In this document: one piece after another, positions 23,903-32,631 of the stretch | How positions within the stretch are numbered: the first letter of the stretch is position 1 | Layout: the number at the start of each line of letters is the position of its first letter | Origin: Methanocalculus sp. MSAO_Arc2 | Lineage (GTDB): Archaea; Halobacteriota; Methanomicrobia; Methanomicrobiales; Methanocorpusculaceae | Assembly (NCBI GenBank): GCA_003838065.1 | Contig: QZAC01000195.1 | Location: forward strand, 1 to 39,136 | Direction of reading: 5' to 3' | Length of the DNA stretch: 39,136 nucleotides | The notes under the pieces: model-generated | Told to the model about the DNA's origin: nothing | The model's database searches: none | What the model saw: the letters and a program-made list of their open reading frames with translations, nothing else | Made by a program: the position numbers and the translations under genes

Positions 23903-24489
23903 GCCATCTCCTCCCCGATCAACGCAAACTGGCTGGCAACGATATCTTCGACGACATGCTCGGGGAGGGTATTTTCACTCGCAGCATAGTAGAACTGCCG
24001 TTTGCCATAGAACTCCCTCCGGACCTTAAACCCTTCTGGTGCGATCACGGTCATCGCATAGACCAGATCACGCAGAACAGTCTCTGCCCTGTTTGCCACT
24101 TCAAGTTTTTCAAAGCCTTCGGGCACCTTCATCTCTGAAATGACAACAGTAAACCTATCCGGCTGATCAACATGATCATGGCCGAATAGTTCATACAAAC
24201 GTGAAAGGAACTTCGCAAGGTACGTTTCATCCCTGATGGATATAACCAGTGTATCTCCCCTGTCCTGAATGGATCCAATATCAGATACCCGGATGGATGC
24301 CCCGGCATCCCGTATCGTTCCGACTGCGACAAAGATCGGAAGTTTCGGATCGATAAAAATCCTGAGTTTGGAGACAACTGAAGTGAGGTTATGGTCCAGA
24401 AGTACGGTTTCTGTTATCTGCTTATAGAAGTCTCTGCCAACCTCTTCAAAACATTCAACCTCGAAGTGGTCAAGTAGTGTCATCGGCAC
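23899..24489 (-). CDS. mmp17: Methanogenesis marker protein 17
   Basis: A 196-residue protein with the family start (MTLLDHFEVECFEEVGRDFY) and the segment VRREFYGKRQFYYAASENTL near the end. Marker 17 has no recognised enzymatic motif and is found only in methanogens and their relatives. It sits between mmp15 and mmp7 with a 1-nt gap upstream and a 4-nt overlap downstream, so the three are translationally coupled. Mmp17 has been found with McrC, Mmp7, Mmp3 and A2 in the methyl-coenzyme M reductase activation complex. ATG 24483 would shorten it by two residues. Confidence 0.87.
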   Translation of the reverse strand: MPMTLLDHFEVECFEEVGRDFYKQITETVLLDHNLTSVVSKLRIFIDPKLPIFVAVGTIRDAGASIRVSDIGSIQDRGDTLVISIRDETYLAKFLSRLYELFGHDHVDQPDRFTVVISEMKVPEGFEKLEVANRAETVLRDLVYAMTVIAPEGFKVRREFYGKRQFYYAASENTLPEHVVEDIVASQFALIGEEMA

Positions 24490-24490
24490 C

Positions 24491-25735
24491 TTACTCCTTC
24501 TTCATATCGATGAACCCGGAGGCTAAAAGGGCTGATCCGGTGGCACCGATATACTGGGAATGGTGAGGAACATGGATCTCAGTCTGAAGAAGATCCCCCA
24601 TCGCCCTGACGAGTCCCTGGATCAGGGATGTCCCGCCGACCATGATCACCGGCTCACGTATATCAACCTCCTGCAGCTGCTGTTCAAACACCTGTTCAGC
24701 AACCGAATGGCAGGCAGCAGCTGCAACATCTTCCGGGGTGCTCCCGGCTGCAAGCGCGTTGACCAGGCTCTGAGTTCCAAAGACGATGCAATAGCTGTTC
24801 ATCGGGACACTGTTAGACATTCCTTTCATTGCGAGAGGCCCAAGCTCGGTTATATCAATTCCAAGACGCTTGGCGGTCATCTCAAGGAATCTGCCGCTGG
24901 CACCGGCACAGATACCACCCATCGTGAATGTCCCCGGGATTCCATCCATTACCGAGATTGCCTTGTTATCCATCCCGCCGATATCAATCACAGTCGACGG
25001 CCCCTGCTGGGTTTCTGCGAGATACACTGCACCTTTTGAATTGACGGTCAGCTCTTCCTGTATGAGATCAGCCTTCAGATGCTTCCCAACAAGGAACCGA
25101 CCATACCCGGTTGTTCCGATTGCTTCGATCTCTTCAATCTTCAGTCCTGCTTCATTGAGTGCTTCGGAAACGACCAGATCCGCAGATCTCAACACCTCGG
25201 TTGTTGGCTCCCATCCGGTTCCGATGATCTCATTATCCTTCATCACGATGCACTTTGTTGTCGAAGATCCCGAGTCAACACCCATTGTGATCCCCGTCTG
25301 CTCCTCCCGTGCCAGCAGGGCGCGGCGACGCGCAATCGTCGTCAGCGCCTCCATGCGTGTGAGGAGTGTGCCCGCGGTTGTCCGTTCGGTAAATGAGTAT
25401 GAAACAACCGGAAGTGTGGAGTTCATATGGATGTACCTGCGGAGTTCCGTTCGGACGATTGCGGCTTCTGCACATCGAAAACATGTCCCGATAAAGACTG
25501 CGTCAGCATCCACCTTCCCCGAGACAAGTGCTTTCGCACGTGCAATGGCAAGTTTCAGGTCAGGACTCCTGACATTCAGGCCAAATGCATCGAAATCCAA
25601 TCGCAGATCTTTGAGTGAAATGTCAGGGTAGAAGAGTTCTGCATTGACAGATCCCGCGGCCCGGGTAATCTCGTTCTGGATGCCTGAATATTCGGCACCG
25701 CAGGTGAGCTGTGCAATCCGTACAGGCCGGGTCAT
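24491..25735 (-). CDS. mmp15: Methanogenesis marker protein 15 (BcrA/BadF-type ATPase)
   Basis: A 414-residue protein of the BcrAD/BadFG activator-ATPase fold joined to an N-terminal methanogen-specific part. Key segments are the phosphate loop GVDSGSSTTKCIVMKD, the second phosphate strand STVIDIGGMDNKAISV and GGICAGASGRFLEMTAKRLG, whose cysteine matches the bridging [4Fe-4S] ligand of this ATPase group. Further cysteines lie in the N-terminal part (C12, and C94/C97 region GTCFRCAEA). Such ATPases drive low-potential electron transfer, so a role in reducing methyl-coenzyme M reductase or its maturation partners is plausible. It overlaps mmp5 by 4 nt. Confidence 0.9.
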   Translation of the reverse strand: MTRPVRIAQLTCGAEYSGIQNEITRAAGSVNAELFYPDISLKDLRLDFDAFGLNVRSPDLKLAIARAKALVSGKVDADAVFIGTCFRCAEAAIVRTELRRYIHMNSTLPVVSYSFTERTTAGTLLTRMEALTTIARRRALLAREEQTGITMGVDSGSSTTKCIVMKDNEIIGTGWEPTTEVLRSADLVVSEALNEAGLKIEEIEAIGTTGYGRFLVGKHLKADLIQEELTVNSKGAVYLAETQQGPSTVIDIGGMDNKAISVMDGIPGTFTMGGICAGASGRFLEMTAKRLGIDITELGPLAMKGMSNSVPMNSYCIVFGTQSLVNALAAGSTPEDVAAAACHSVAEQVFEQQLQEVDIREPVIMVGGTSLIQGLVRAMGDLLQTEIHVPHHSQYIGATGSALLASGFIDMKKE

Positions 25736-26181
25736 GCATTATCACCTCCAAGGTCCTGAAGAAACGATTTTATTGAAGCGACGAATGTGATGCCGTCTTC
25801 TTTTGTCTTCGGATATGCGATGTCCAGGATAGGAATTCCTTTCTGTTTCAGCAGGAATATGAGCAGCTCGTTCGTGCGTGCACACCCCATACAGCCAAAG
25901 GCAAAATCTGGTTCCTGGATGATGATCGCCGCTTCTGCTGAACCGATCAGGGGACCATAGAGGGCCATTCTGCCCCTGACTCCCGAAGGCACCTCAACGG
26001 CAGCCCAATGAAGCCCGATCTTTGGATCCTCGGGAGTTATCTGGAGGGGGGGTGAATCAAAACCACCAGACTGGATAAGCTCCCGAACAGAGAGGGCCGA
26101 TCCCAGAGGTTCGTGTCCATAACGTGCAACAAGGTCGGAGAGCATGAGGCTCGTTGCGGGATAAATAAAGACTTTAGCCAT
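25732..26181 (-). CDS. mmp5: Methanogenesis marker protein 5
   Basis: A 149-residue protein of the methanogen-specific marker 5 family, beginning MAKVFIYPATSLMLSDLVAR. It has a FGCMGCART segment (C-x2-C), a possible metal or thiol site. No enzymatic motif is known. It lies 2 bp after mmp6 and overlaps mmp15 by 4 nt, within the marker operon. Its presence between mmp6 and mmp15 is the usual order in Methanomicrobiales. Confidence 0.86.
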   Translation of the reverse strand: MAKVFIYPATSLMLSDLVARYGHEPLGSALSVRELIQSGGFDSPPLQITPEDPKIGLHWAAVEVPSGVRGRMALYGPLIGSAEAAIIIQEPDFAFGCMGCARTNELLIFLLKQKGIPILDIAYPKTKEDGITFVASIKSFLQDLGGDNA

Positions 26182-26183
26182 CT

Positions 26184-26645
26184 TCAGGGCTCCTCGGTAT
26201 CAATTATTCTTTCTAGCTCCTCAATATCGAGGAAAAGATTCTTTTTGATCGTCTGTGCTGCATTCTTGAGATCATCTGGCGTCATGGTATCTGTCTCTTT
26301 TAGTCCGTATGAAATGAATCGGGAAATCCCGATCTCATATTCGTGCCCAAGGTATCCGGGCCGTGCCCCGCCAAGGTTCGCCCTGCATCTCCGTTCATCT
26401 CCGGGAGGAAATCCTCGATCCTTGATGAAAATATGATAGGGATCGAGTTTTCGAAGTCTTTCCACAATCCGGCTTACCTCTTCAGGCTTCCCGGTAATCT
26501 GTACACCAAAACAGGTTTCCTTGATCATCACACCCATTGCAACTTCATATGCTGCAATCGCAATGTCCTGTGGTGTGGTTGTAGGTGAATCAACAAAAAC
26601 ATATTTTGTGACGGTACCAACATATGCGGGCGTGTACTCCTTCAT
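26184..26645 (-). CDS. mmp6: Methanogenesis marker protein 6
   Basis: A 153-residue protein of the methanogen-specific marker 6 family, with the typical KDRGFPPGDERRCRANLGGA and HEYEIGISRFISYGLKE stretches. The function is not established. It overlaps mmp3 by 4 nt (ATGA) and is followed by mmp5 after 2 bp, so its translation is linked to both. It is probably a partner in the methyl-coenzyme M reductase maturation or activation steps served by its neighbours. Confidence 0.87.
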   Translation of the reverse strand: MKEYTPAYVGTVTKYVFVDSPTTTPQDIAIAAYEVAMGVMIKETCFGVQITGKPEEVSRIVERLRKLDPYHIFIKDRGFPPGDERRCRANLGGARPGYLGHEYEIGISRFISYGLKETDTMTPDDLKNAAQTIKKNLFLDIEELERIIDTEEP

Positions 26646-28174
26646 TCCCTCACCTCCCTGATATAGATGATATCCCCTTCCTTGAGCTTCTTCAGCTTGT
26701 CTACATCGATGATCCTGCCGATAATGTTTGTTCCATCAAAAGGCTCTGCGGTCGGCCCGAACTCGTTATTCCCTGAGATGCGGACTCCGACAAGACCGGC
26801 CCCCCGGCGGGAGGCGTTCGTCATTCCAAGCGCCTGTGGGGGAACTGTGTCAACCGGTGTGTTCTCCGGGATGATGTTAATCCGCTCGGGAATTTCTGGC
26901 TCAAAGAGCCATACATCGTCAAAGGTGAAGAAAAACGGCAACATACCGACAGAATATAGTTTCAGTCCTGTGAAACGGCGGAAGATATCAACGGTTCGTG
27001 GCGCCCTGTCTTCATAGAGTGTGATATCAATAACATCCTCCTGTAGCATCGTTGTGATCTGAACCTCTTTCTCATCCAGCACCTCCAGTGTCGTTGCTGG
27101 TTCCTGGCTGATGACGATACGGTCATCTGCATCTTCCAGTGTATCTGCAGAAACAACAATACCGCGCTCCTTTGCATACGATATCGCATCGTTGAGGAAC
27201 ATTCCAAGCAGATCGAAACGAGCGGGCTCTGTTATGACGGCACAGGCCTGTCCATCATTAATTAGCCTGATGAGTTCAATGCCATGGATCACCTGACCGA
27301 CGACTGTATGATGAGGATTTGTTGCTACATCATCGCGATAGATATAGATGGCACCGGCTTTTTTTCCTTTTGTCCGGATGGAAACAGCACCTTCACACCG
27401 TGGCCGTTTTCGCTCCATGGGAACATCAAGAATGCCAAGATGGGCGTCCATGCAGAATGTTGATGATGTCCGTTCTGCATAGAATACTCCCCTCTCCAGG
27501 CTGAAGAGGAGATGTTCGGCTGAGCGTGCAATCCGGGTATCGATCGTATCTGTGCTATAGCCGTCAACCCTGATCCTGATGTGGGTTATAATCTCCATCC
27601 CATCTTCAAGAGGGAGAGAAAGATCTGTGGTTATGGCGGTACGGGTAGTATCAGCCCAGCTCATCTTTCTTTCGATAGCAGTGATCTGATCTCCTGAAGA
27701 GAGCCGATCAATCACTGCACGTCCTGCAACTACGCGGCCTATGATCCCACCGTTTATTGCAGCACCATGGTCTGCCTGGTGATCCTGGCGTGAAAGGATC
27801 AGGTACGATCGTCTTGGGTCATATCCTCCGCATCCGATAAGGAGATCTCCACGAGCATACCGCGCAGAGGCCCGTGCTGGCTTAAAATCAGCAGGAAAAG
27901 GGCCAAAAGCCACGGCATACCGGTCTGCCCAATGGAGAGTAAAACGAACATCAGGATCGCTGGGATCAGGGAGGCTCGTCTCTTTTTCCGGGATCTCAAC
28001 AACAAATTCGCCTGCTGTTGTAACAATCCGGAAATGGCGAGTTTCTTCCTCTGTAACGGCTCCTGGCCGGATAACGGCCAGAGAGAGGGCTGTATCATAA
28101 CCGAAAAGGATATCTTTCAGCTGAGATCCTTCTTCTGCCTGGATTTTATCGCCATCCAGAGTGACGGTGATCAT
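26642..28174 (-). CDS. mmp3: Methanogenesis marker protein 3 (peptidyl-prolyl isomerase-like)
   Basis: A 510-residue protein of the marker 3 family, whose central part carries a cyclophilin-like (peptidyl-prolyl isomerase) fold, seen in GRVVAGRAVIDRLSSGDQIT and in NPHHTVVGQVIHGIELIRLI. The N-terminus (MITVTLDGDKIQAEEGSQLK) resembles a ubiquitin-like beta-grasp segment. Mmp3 is reported as part of the McrC/Mmp7/Mmp17/A2 activation assembly of methyl-coenzyme M reductase. It begins 1 bp after the atwA stop, so the two are made together, and ends overlapping mmp6. Length is normal for the family. Confidence 0.9.
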   Translation of the reverse strand: MITVTLDGDKIQAEEGSQLKDILFGYDTALSLAVIRPGAVTEEETRHFRIVTTAGEFVVEIPEKETSLPDPSDPDVRFTLHWADRYAVAFGPFPADFKPARASARYARGDLLIGCGGYDPRRSYLILSRQDHQADHGAAINGGIIGRVVAGRAVIDRLSSGDQITAIERKMSWADTTRTAITTDLSLPLEDGMEIITHIRIRVDGYSTDTIDTRIARSAEHLLFSLERGVFYAERTSSTFCMDAHLGILDVPMERKRPRCEGAVSIRTKGKKAGAIYIYRDDVATNPHHTVVGQVIHGIELIRLINDGQACAVITEPARFDLLGMFLNDAISYAKERGIVVSADTLEDADDRIVISQEPATTLEVLDEKEVQITTMLQEDVIDITLYEDRAPRTVDIFRRFTGLKLYSVGMLPFFFTFDDVWLFEPEIPERINIIPENTPVDTVPPQALGMTNASRRGAGLVGVRISGNNEFGPTAEPFDGTNIIGRIIDVDKLKKLKEGDIIYIREVRE

Positions 28175-28175
28175 G

Positions 28176-29792
28176 CTACTCTCCCTGCAATGCCCTGCTC
28201 ATAATATCCCGCTCTTCTGCAGTGAGGAGAGCCATTATTTCATGGGTTGGGCCGATCTGAACAATCTTTCCCCCCCGCATCAGGGCAGCGCGGTCACATA
28301 TCTCTGATACAAAATCCATGTCATGTGATACAATGACAAAGGTCTCATCCATCTCTTCGCGGGAATGCAGGATTGAATGTTTGACATCAACTTTTGTGAT
28401 CGGATCCATTGTCCCCGTCGGCTCATCCAGGATGATGATCCTTGGCTCACGAATCAGCACCTGTGCAAGGGCGACACGATGACGTTCTCCTTCTGAGAGG
28501 CTGTTTGGGCGCCTGTTCAGTATTGCACGTCCTTTCTCTTCGTTAAAGCCTGCCATCTTCAAAGTAATCATTGCCTTTCTGATTGCAAGCTCCTTTGGAA
28601 ACTCAAGGCCTATTGAATCTGTCAGGTTGTCAAGGACGGTTCTATGGGGGAAGAGGTCGTACTCCTGGTGAAGAAGGCCGATGTACATCTTGGCACGTCC
28701 CCGGAACAGGTACCCGGGCTTTCCCATATCAATCCATTCATCCCCGATTATAATCTCGAGTTTCCCGCTTGTAGGCTCAAGAATTCCGGATATCATGCGT
28801 GAGAGTGTCGTCTTTCCCGCTCCGCTCGTCCCGATGATCCCAAAAATCTCTTTCTCCTTGATATCGAAGGTGACTCCATCTACTGCACGGATAACTCCCC
28901 TGTCTACGGAGATATATCTTTTTTTGAGGTTTTCCGATCGAATCAGGCTATCTCCGATCTCAGGCCTGGCGAAGGTCTCGTCATCATGGTGATCCTTCAT
29001 GAATGTGGCGATTACGTCCTGAGGCTTTCCGGTTTGTATGATCTCACCATCTGCGATGAGAATTGCGCGGTCGGCAACATCTTCAATCGCCTGGGCTAAA
29101 TGGGAGGTAATGATCATACCCATTGAAACGGAACCTGCTGCTTCCTTGAGCATCTCATGAACCACACGTGCCATCTTCGGATCAAGGGTTCCAGTGGGTT
29201 CATCTGCGAAAAGAAGGAACGGTTCTTTTGCCAGCTGGCGCGCGAGAACAACGCGCTGTTTTTCTCCTCCAGAAAGGTCGCGGGCAATATGCATCATCCT
29301 GTGGGAGAGGCGAACCTCATCAAGCAGGTCAGCAGCACGTGATACCGCTTTTGCGGCTGGATAGCCGGTATCTTCGAGTGCCTTGATGACGTTTTCAATA
29401 ACACGATCATTGCCATATAGGGCAAAGGTTCGCTGGAACATTATCGCGGTCCTCTTCATCAGGTGACGTTTGAGGCGTTCATCATCATTCCAGAGATCGA
29501 CATCCTCTGGTTGGAGGGTTCCCCTGGAACAACGCGGACAGGTGGAACCCGCTGCACTCAGAAGCTCCATCCGATCGCATGCATCGCATACTGAAACATG
29601 ATAGATGATCCGACCTTCTGTTGGGGGTTGATCGATTCCACGCATAAGATGGATCAATACGGTCTTTCCCGCCCCGCTTCGTCCAATGATGCCAACCGTC
29701 TCTCCTTCAGCAATCTCAAGATTGATGTTATTAAGTACCCTCGTGCCATTGAAGTCCATGCAGAGGTTTTCGACTGAGATAAAAGGTTTCAT
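28176..29792 (-). CDS. atwA: Methyl-coenzyme M reductase activation component A2 (double ABC ATPase)
   Basis: Component A2 hydrolyses ATP to power activation of the nickel F430 cofactor of methyl-coenzyme M reductase. The 538-residue cytosolic protein has two ABC ATPase domains. Domain 1 has Walker A GRSGAGKT (38-44), signature LSGGEKQR and Walker B LLFADEPT. Between its Walker A and signature lies a C4 zinc-ribbon insert (C69, C72, C85, C88). Domain 2 has GTSGAGKT, LSEGERHR (one serine-glycine change in the signature) and IIILDEPT. No membrane segment, so it is not a transporter. First gene of the activation cluster, TATA box at 29836-29848, and mmp3 follows after 1 bp. Confidence 0.95.
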   Translation of the reverse strand: MKPFISVENLCMDFNGTRVLNNINLEIAEGETVGIIGRSGAGKTVLIHLMRGIDQPPTEGRIIYHVSVCDACDRMELLSAAGSTCPRCSRGTLQPEDVDLWNDDERLKRHLMKRTAIMFQRTFALYGNDRVIENVIKALEDTGYPAAKAVSRAADLLDEVRLSHRMMHIARDLSGGEKQRVVLARQLAKEPFLLFADEPTGTLDPKMARVVHEMLKEAAGSVSMGMIITSHLAQAIEDVADRAILIADGEIIQTGKPQDVIATFMKDHHDDETFARPEIGDSLIRSENLKKRYISVDRGVIRAVDGVTFDIKEKEIFGIIGTSGAGKTTLSRMISGILEPTSGKLEIIIGDEWIDMGKPGYLFRGRAKMYIGLLHQEYDLFPHRTVLDNLTDSIGLEFPKELAIRKAMITLKMAGFNEEKGRAILNRRPNSLSEGERHRVALAQVLIREPRIIILDEPTGTMDPITKVDVKHSILHSREEMDETFVIVSHDMDFVSEICDRAALMRGGKIVQIGPTHEIMALLTAEERDIMSRALQGE

Positions 29793-29835
29793 GAAGCAGC
29801 CTCTTGAATAGTATGTAGAGCAAGGAGCATATTAG

Positions 29836-29848
29836 CTTTTATATATGC
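29836..29848 (-). promoter_or_regulatory. TATA box upstream of atwA
   Basis: GCATATATAAAAG on the minus strand overlaps the stop codon of the upstream HAD gene. Transcription would start near 29817, leaving a leader of about 24 nt. The cluster may also be read through from the HAD gene. Confidence 0.6.
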
Positions 29849-30678
29849 ACAACGTTCTCGGGATCTGAGCGTTGTATCCCTTCAACAATTGAAATAACTT
29901 CAATTAACTCATGAATAATATAATTTGCTGTTGTAACCAGTGCTTCTATCCGCTCGCCCGGCTGTTGTTCTGATAAAACCGCAATGTCAGCCTCCCTCAT
30001 TGCGCGAAGATCATTGATTCCATCACCCACCATAACAACGGTATTGTAACTCTCTTTGAGTCTTCTGACGATCTCTGCCTTCATCGTCGGAGTGGCAACA
30101 CCATAGATGCGGTCATGGGGGATGCCGAGATGATCTCCAATGCGCTCAAGTTTTGATCCACGGTCTCCAGAGGCGATAAAGGTTGCAACTCCCATTCGGT
30201 GGAGGGTTGTGATTGTTTCCTTTGCGCCAGAGAAAGGAATCCCTCCGGCAGTGATAACAAACTCGATACAATGTCTCCTGATATTCAGAATAACTCCTGA
30301 ATTTATCGCCATCACTGTTTTACTATGGCTGCATCGTACCCAGACATGGCGGATCGTATCCTGGAGGTCGCCCAATACCGCGTGTTTTTCCTGGAATAAA
30401 ACTTCAGCCACCTCATCCTGGGTGATCACCCGCCTTCCACATGATATACCAAATTCAATGGAATTATCTGTGAGATATGATGAAAGGAGCTGATCTTTAT
30501 TGGCTTTTATAACATCCTCAGAATGTATATGGAGGAGCACCAGGATCCGATCGGGATCATCGTAGGTGAGTGTCGTTGATTCGACTTCTTCAATGAGTTT
30601 TCCGGAAGGAATATCTTTTGCCACCCGGTATGTCCGAAGGAGTGTTCCGGCGCTGTCAAAGACTACTGCAATCGTCAT
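29839..30678 (-). CDS. HAD-superfamily protein, soluble P-type ATPase-like
   Basis: A 279-residue cytosolic HAD hydrolase. The catalytic loop is IAVVFDSAGTLLRT (D-x-A-G-T/L, second Asp replaced by Ala), the core motif II is near VATFIASGDRGSKLERIG, and the final acidic motif is VVMVGDGINDLRAMREADIA. This GDGxND is shared with P-type ATPases, but there are no membrane segments, hence 'soluble P-type ATPase'. Start taken at ATG 30678 with AAAGGTGG 11 nt upstream. It lies 46 bp upstream of atwA on the same strand, as in related methanogens, and could be co-transcribed. The second motif-I Asp being absent makes phosphatase activity less certain; the role is unknown. Confidence 0.8.
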   Translation of the reverse strand: MTIAVVFDSAGTLLRTYRVAKDIPSGKLIEEVESTTLTYDDPDRILVLLHIHSEDVIKANKDQLLSSYLTDNSIEFGISCGRRVITQDEVAEVLFQEKHAVLGDLQDTIRHVWVRCSHSKTVMAINSGVILNIRRHCIEFVITAGGIPFSGAKETITTLHRMGVATFIASGDRGSKLERIGDHLGIPHDRIYGVATPTMKAEIVRRLKESYNTVVMVGDGINDLRAMREADIAVLSEQQPGERIEALVTTANYIIHELIEVISIVEGIQRSDPENVVHI

Positions 30679-30690
30679 CCAGATACCACC

Positions 30691-30700
30691 TTTATTTATG
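30691..30700 (+). promoter_or_regulatory. TATA box of the R15P isomerase gene
   Basis: TTTATTTATG is centred about 26 bp before ATG 30722, consistent with a leaderless mRNA. On the other strand the same 43-bp gap holds the ribosome-binding site of the HAD gene. Confidence 0.5.
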
Positions 30701-30721
30701 ATAAGGAACGTCGGTTGATAT

Positions 30722-31681
30722 ATGGCACTGTTCACCATAGCTGAAGAGATCCGTTCGATGAAGATCCGGGGTGCCGGACGGATCGCAAGGGCTGCAGCAG
30801 GGGCACTGCAAAACCATGCAGAGGCGACTCAGGAGCATTCTCTCTCTCAATTTCAAGCCGAGATGGAACGGGCCGCAGATATTCTCTGTTCAACGCGCCC
30901 GACAGCAGTCTCCCTTCCCAATGCTATTCATATTGTGATGAGAGATCTCTGTGATGCAACTTCGGTTGAGGACGCGCGCGCCAGAATTGCCAGAAACACA
31001 GAGGCATTTATCACCTCGTCAGAAACTGCGGTATCACGGATCGGTGTGATGGGGGCAAACCAGATCCGAAATGGGGATTGCATCCTGACGCACTGCAACT
31101 CAGAAGCAGCGCTTGCCTGCCTGATTCAGGCAAAACGGCAGGGGAAAGAGATTGAAGTGTTTGCGACAGAGGTCCGGCCCTGGAACCAGGGCCTCCTCAC
31201 AATCGAGGTGCTTAACCGGCATGAGATCCCAACACATTTCATTGTCGATTCGGCAGTCCGTGCCTATATCAATGATATGGATTGTGTGATTGCCGGTGCA
31301 GACGCCGTCTATGCTAATGGAAACGTCATCAATAAAATCGGTACCTCTCAGATTGCGCTTACCGCTCATGAAGCGCGGACAAAGATGATTATCGCTGCTG
31401 AGACCTACAAATTTGCTCCCCGAACAATCCTTGGTGAAGAGATTAAGATTGAAGAGAGGCCGGGATCTGAAGTTTTATCTGATGAGGTGGCCAGTACGCT
31501 CCCCTTTGTAAGAGTGAGAAATCCGGTCTTTGATGAAACACCGGCCCGGTATATCGATCTGATCGTGACTGAGATTGGTGTTATCCCACCTGAATATGCG
31601 CCATTTATTATCAAAGACCATCTTGGCTGGGTGATATCAATGTTTGAGGATGAATTTGCCTCCACAGATGAATCCGGATAA
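30722..31681 (+). CDS. Ribose-1,5-bisphosphate isomerase
   Basis: It converts ribose 1,5-bisphosphate to ribulose 1,5-bisphosphate, feeding type III RubisCO in the archaeal AMP/pentose bisphosphate pathway. The 319-residue protein has the eIF2B-alpha-like fold. The catalytic residues are C125 in THCNSEAA and D194 in AGADAV, which match the known C133/D202 of the Thermococcus enzyme after allowing for N-terminal length. TRPTAVSLPNAI and NKIGTSQIALTAH are also family marks. Methylthioribose-1-phosphate isomerase is the closest alternative, but the length and N-terminus fit R15P isomerase. The RubisCO gene is not in the window. An unlinked dapF follows after 64 bp. Confidence 0.88.
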   Translation: MALFTIAEEIRSMKIRGAGRIARAAAGALQNHAEATQEHSLSQFQAEMERAADILCSTRPTAVSLPNAIHIVMRDLCDATSVEDARARIARNTEAFITSSETAVSRIGVMGANQIRNGDCILTHCNSEAALACLIQAKRQGKEIEVFATEVRPWNQGLLTIEVLNRHEIPTHFIVDSAVRAYINDMDCVIAGADAVYANGNVINKIGTSQIALTAHEARTKMIIAAETYKFAPRTILGEEIKIEERPGSEVLSDEVASTLPFVRVRNPVFDETPARYIDLIVTEIGVIPPEYAPFIIKDHLGWVISMFEDEFASTDESG

Positions 31682-31745
31682 TTGGCCGGTGATACACAGG
31701 ATATACATTTTTCATATGAAGGCGCAAGATGAATGAGGTGATCCT

Positions 31746-32573
31746 GTGCGTATTGAATTTGTAAAACTACAGGGAAACGGAAATGATTTCATCCTCATCG
31801 ATGAGATGGAGGCTGAGGTCATTCCGGAAGATATGAAATCAAAATTTGCGATGCTCTTCTGCGATCGCAGGTTTGGAATCGGTGGAGATGGTGTCCTCTT
31901 TCTTTCTCAATCTGATTCCGAGGATGTTAGAATGCGCATCTTCCAACCAGATGAATCTGAGCCGGAGATGTGTGGAAACGGCATTCGCTGCCTTGTTAGG
32001 TATGCATTTGATCGGGAATACATCACCGGGGAGTGCACTGTTGAAACAGGTGCTGGCACAATTCCGGTTGTTCTTGGATATGATGAGAACGGTGAATTTT
32101 CAGCCACGATTCAGATGCCAATCCCGGCGTTTACACGGGGCAGGATTCCGGCAACCGGAGATCCAGATTCCGAATATTCTGAAGAGATAGGGACCTACCA
32201 GGTCTATGCGGTCAATACCGGGGTGCCCCATGCTGTCGTCTTTGTCGATGAGATCGGTGCAATCGATCCATCTATTCTTGGCCCGGTCATCAGAAACCAC
32301 CCAACACTTCCCGAGGGGGCAAATGTAAACTTTGTCGAGAAAGTGCAGGATCGTGTGCTCCGTATCCGCACGTTTGAGAGAGGTGTTGAGGGTGAGACAT
32401 TTTCCTGCGGAACCGGCGCTACAGCTTCGGCAGCGGTCGCCCAGAGACTCGGTTATGTCGGAGACGATGTCCTTGTCGAGACAAAAGGGGGACCGCTTCG
32501 GATCCGGCTTGGAGAGATCGTCACGATGAGCGGCCCTGCAGAGCCGGTTTTTATCGGTATGCTGCAGTTCTGA
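31746..32573 (+). CDS. dapF: Diaminopimelate epimerase
   Basis: It interconverts LL- and meso-diaminopimelate in lysine biosynthesis. The 275-residue protein has both catalytic cysteines in their motifs: C76 in EPEMCGNGIRC and C221 in FSCGTGATASAA. The N-terminal KLQGNGNDFILID and GGDGV segments, and NVNFVE, complete the family set. The start is GTG 31746 with GAGGTGAT 4 nt before it. Length is standard. Methanogens make meso-DAP for lysine (no peptidoglycan). No other lysine genes are nearby. Confidence 0.95.
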   Translation: MRIEFVKLQGNGNDFILIDEMEAEVIPEDMKSKFAMLFCDRRFGIGGDGVLFLSQSDSEDVRMRIFQPDESEPEMCGNGIRCLVRYAFDREYITGECTVETGAGTIPVVLGYDENGEFSATIQMPIPAFTRGRIPATGDPDSEYSEEIGTYQVYAVNTGVPHAVVFVDEIGAIDPSILGPVIRNHPTLPEGANVNFVEKVQDRVLRIRTFERGVEGETFSCGTGATASAAVAQRLGYVGDDVLVETKGGPLRIRLGEIVTMSGPAEPVFIGMLQF

Positions 32574-32631
32574 CTGAGGATTATTCCTGTGTTTCTGGTA
32601 TTAACCAGGCCTCTCTCATTCAATTATTCTT

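Noticed and set aside
24870..25631. 253-codon plus-strand frame opposite mmp15
   Set aside because: It mirrors the codon structure of mmp15, is Ser/Arg-rich and has no recognisable protein features.
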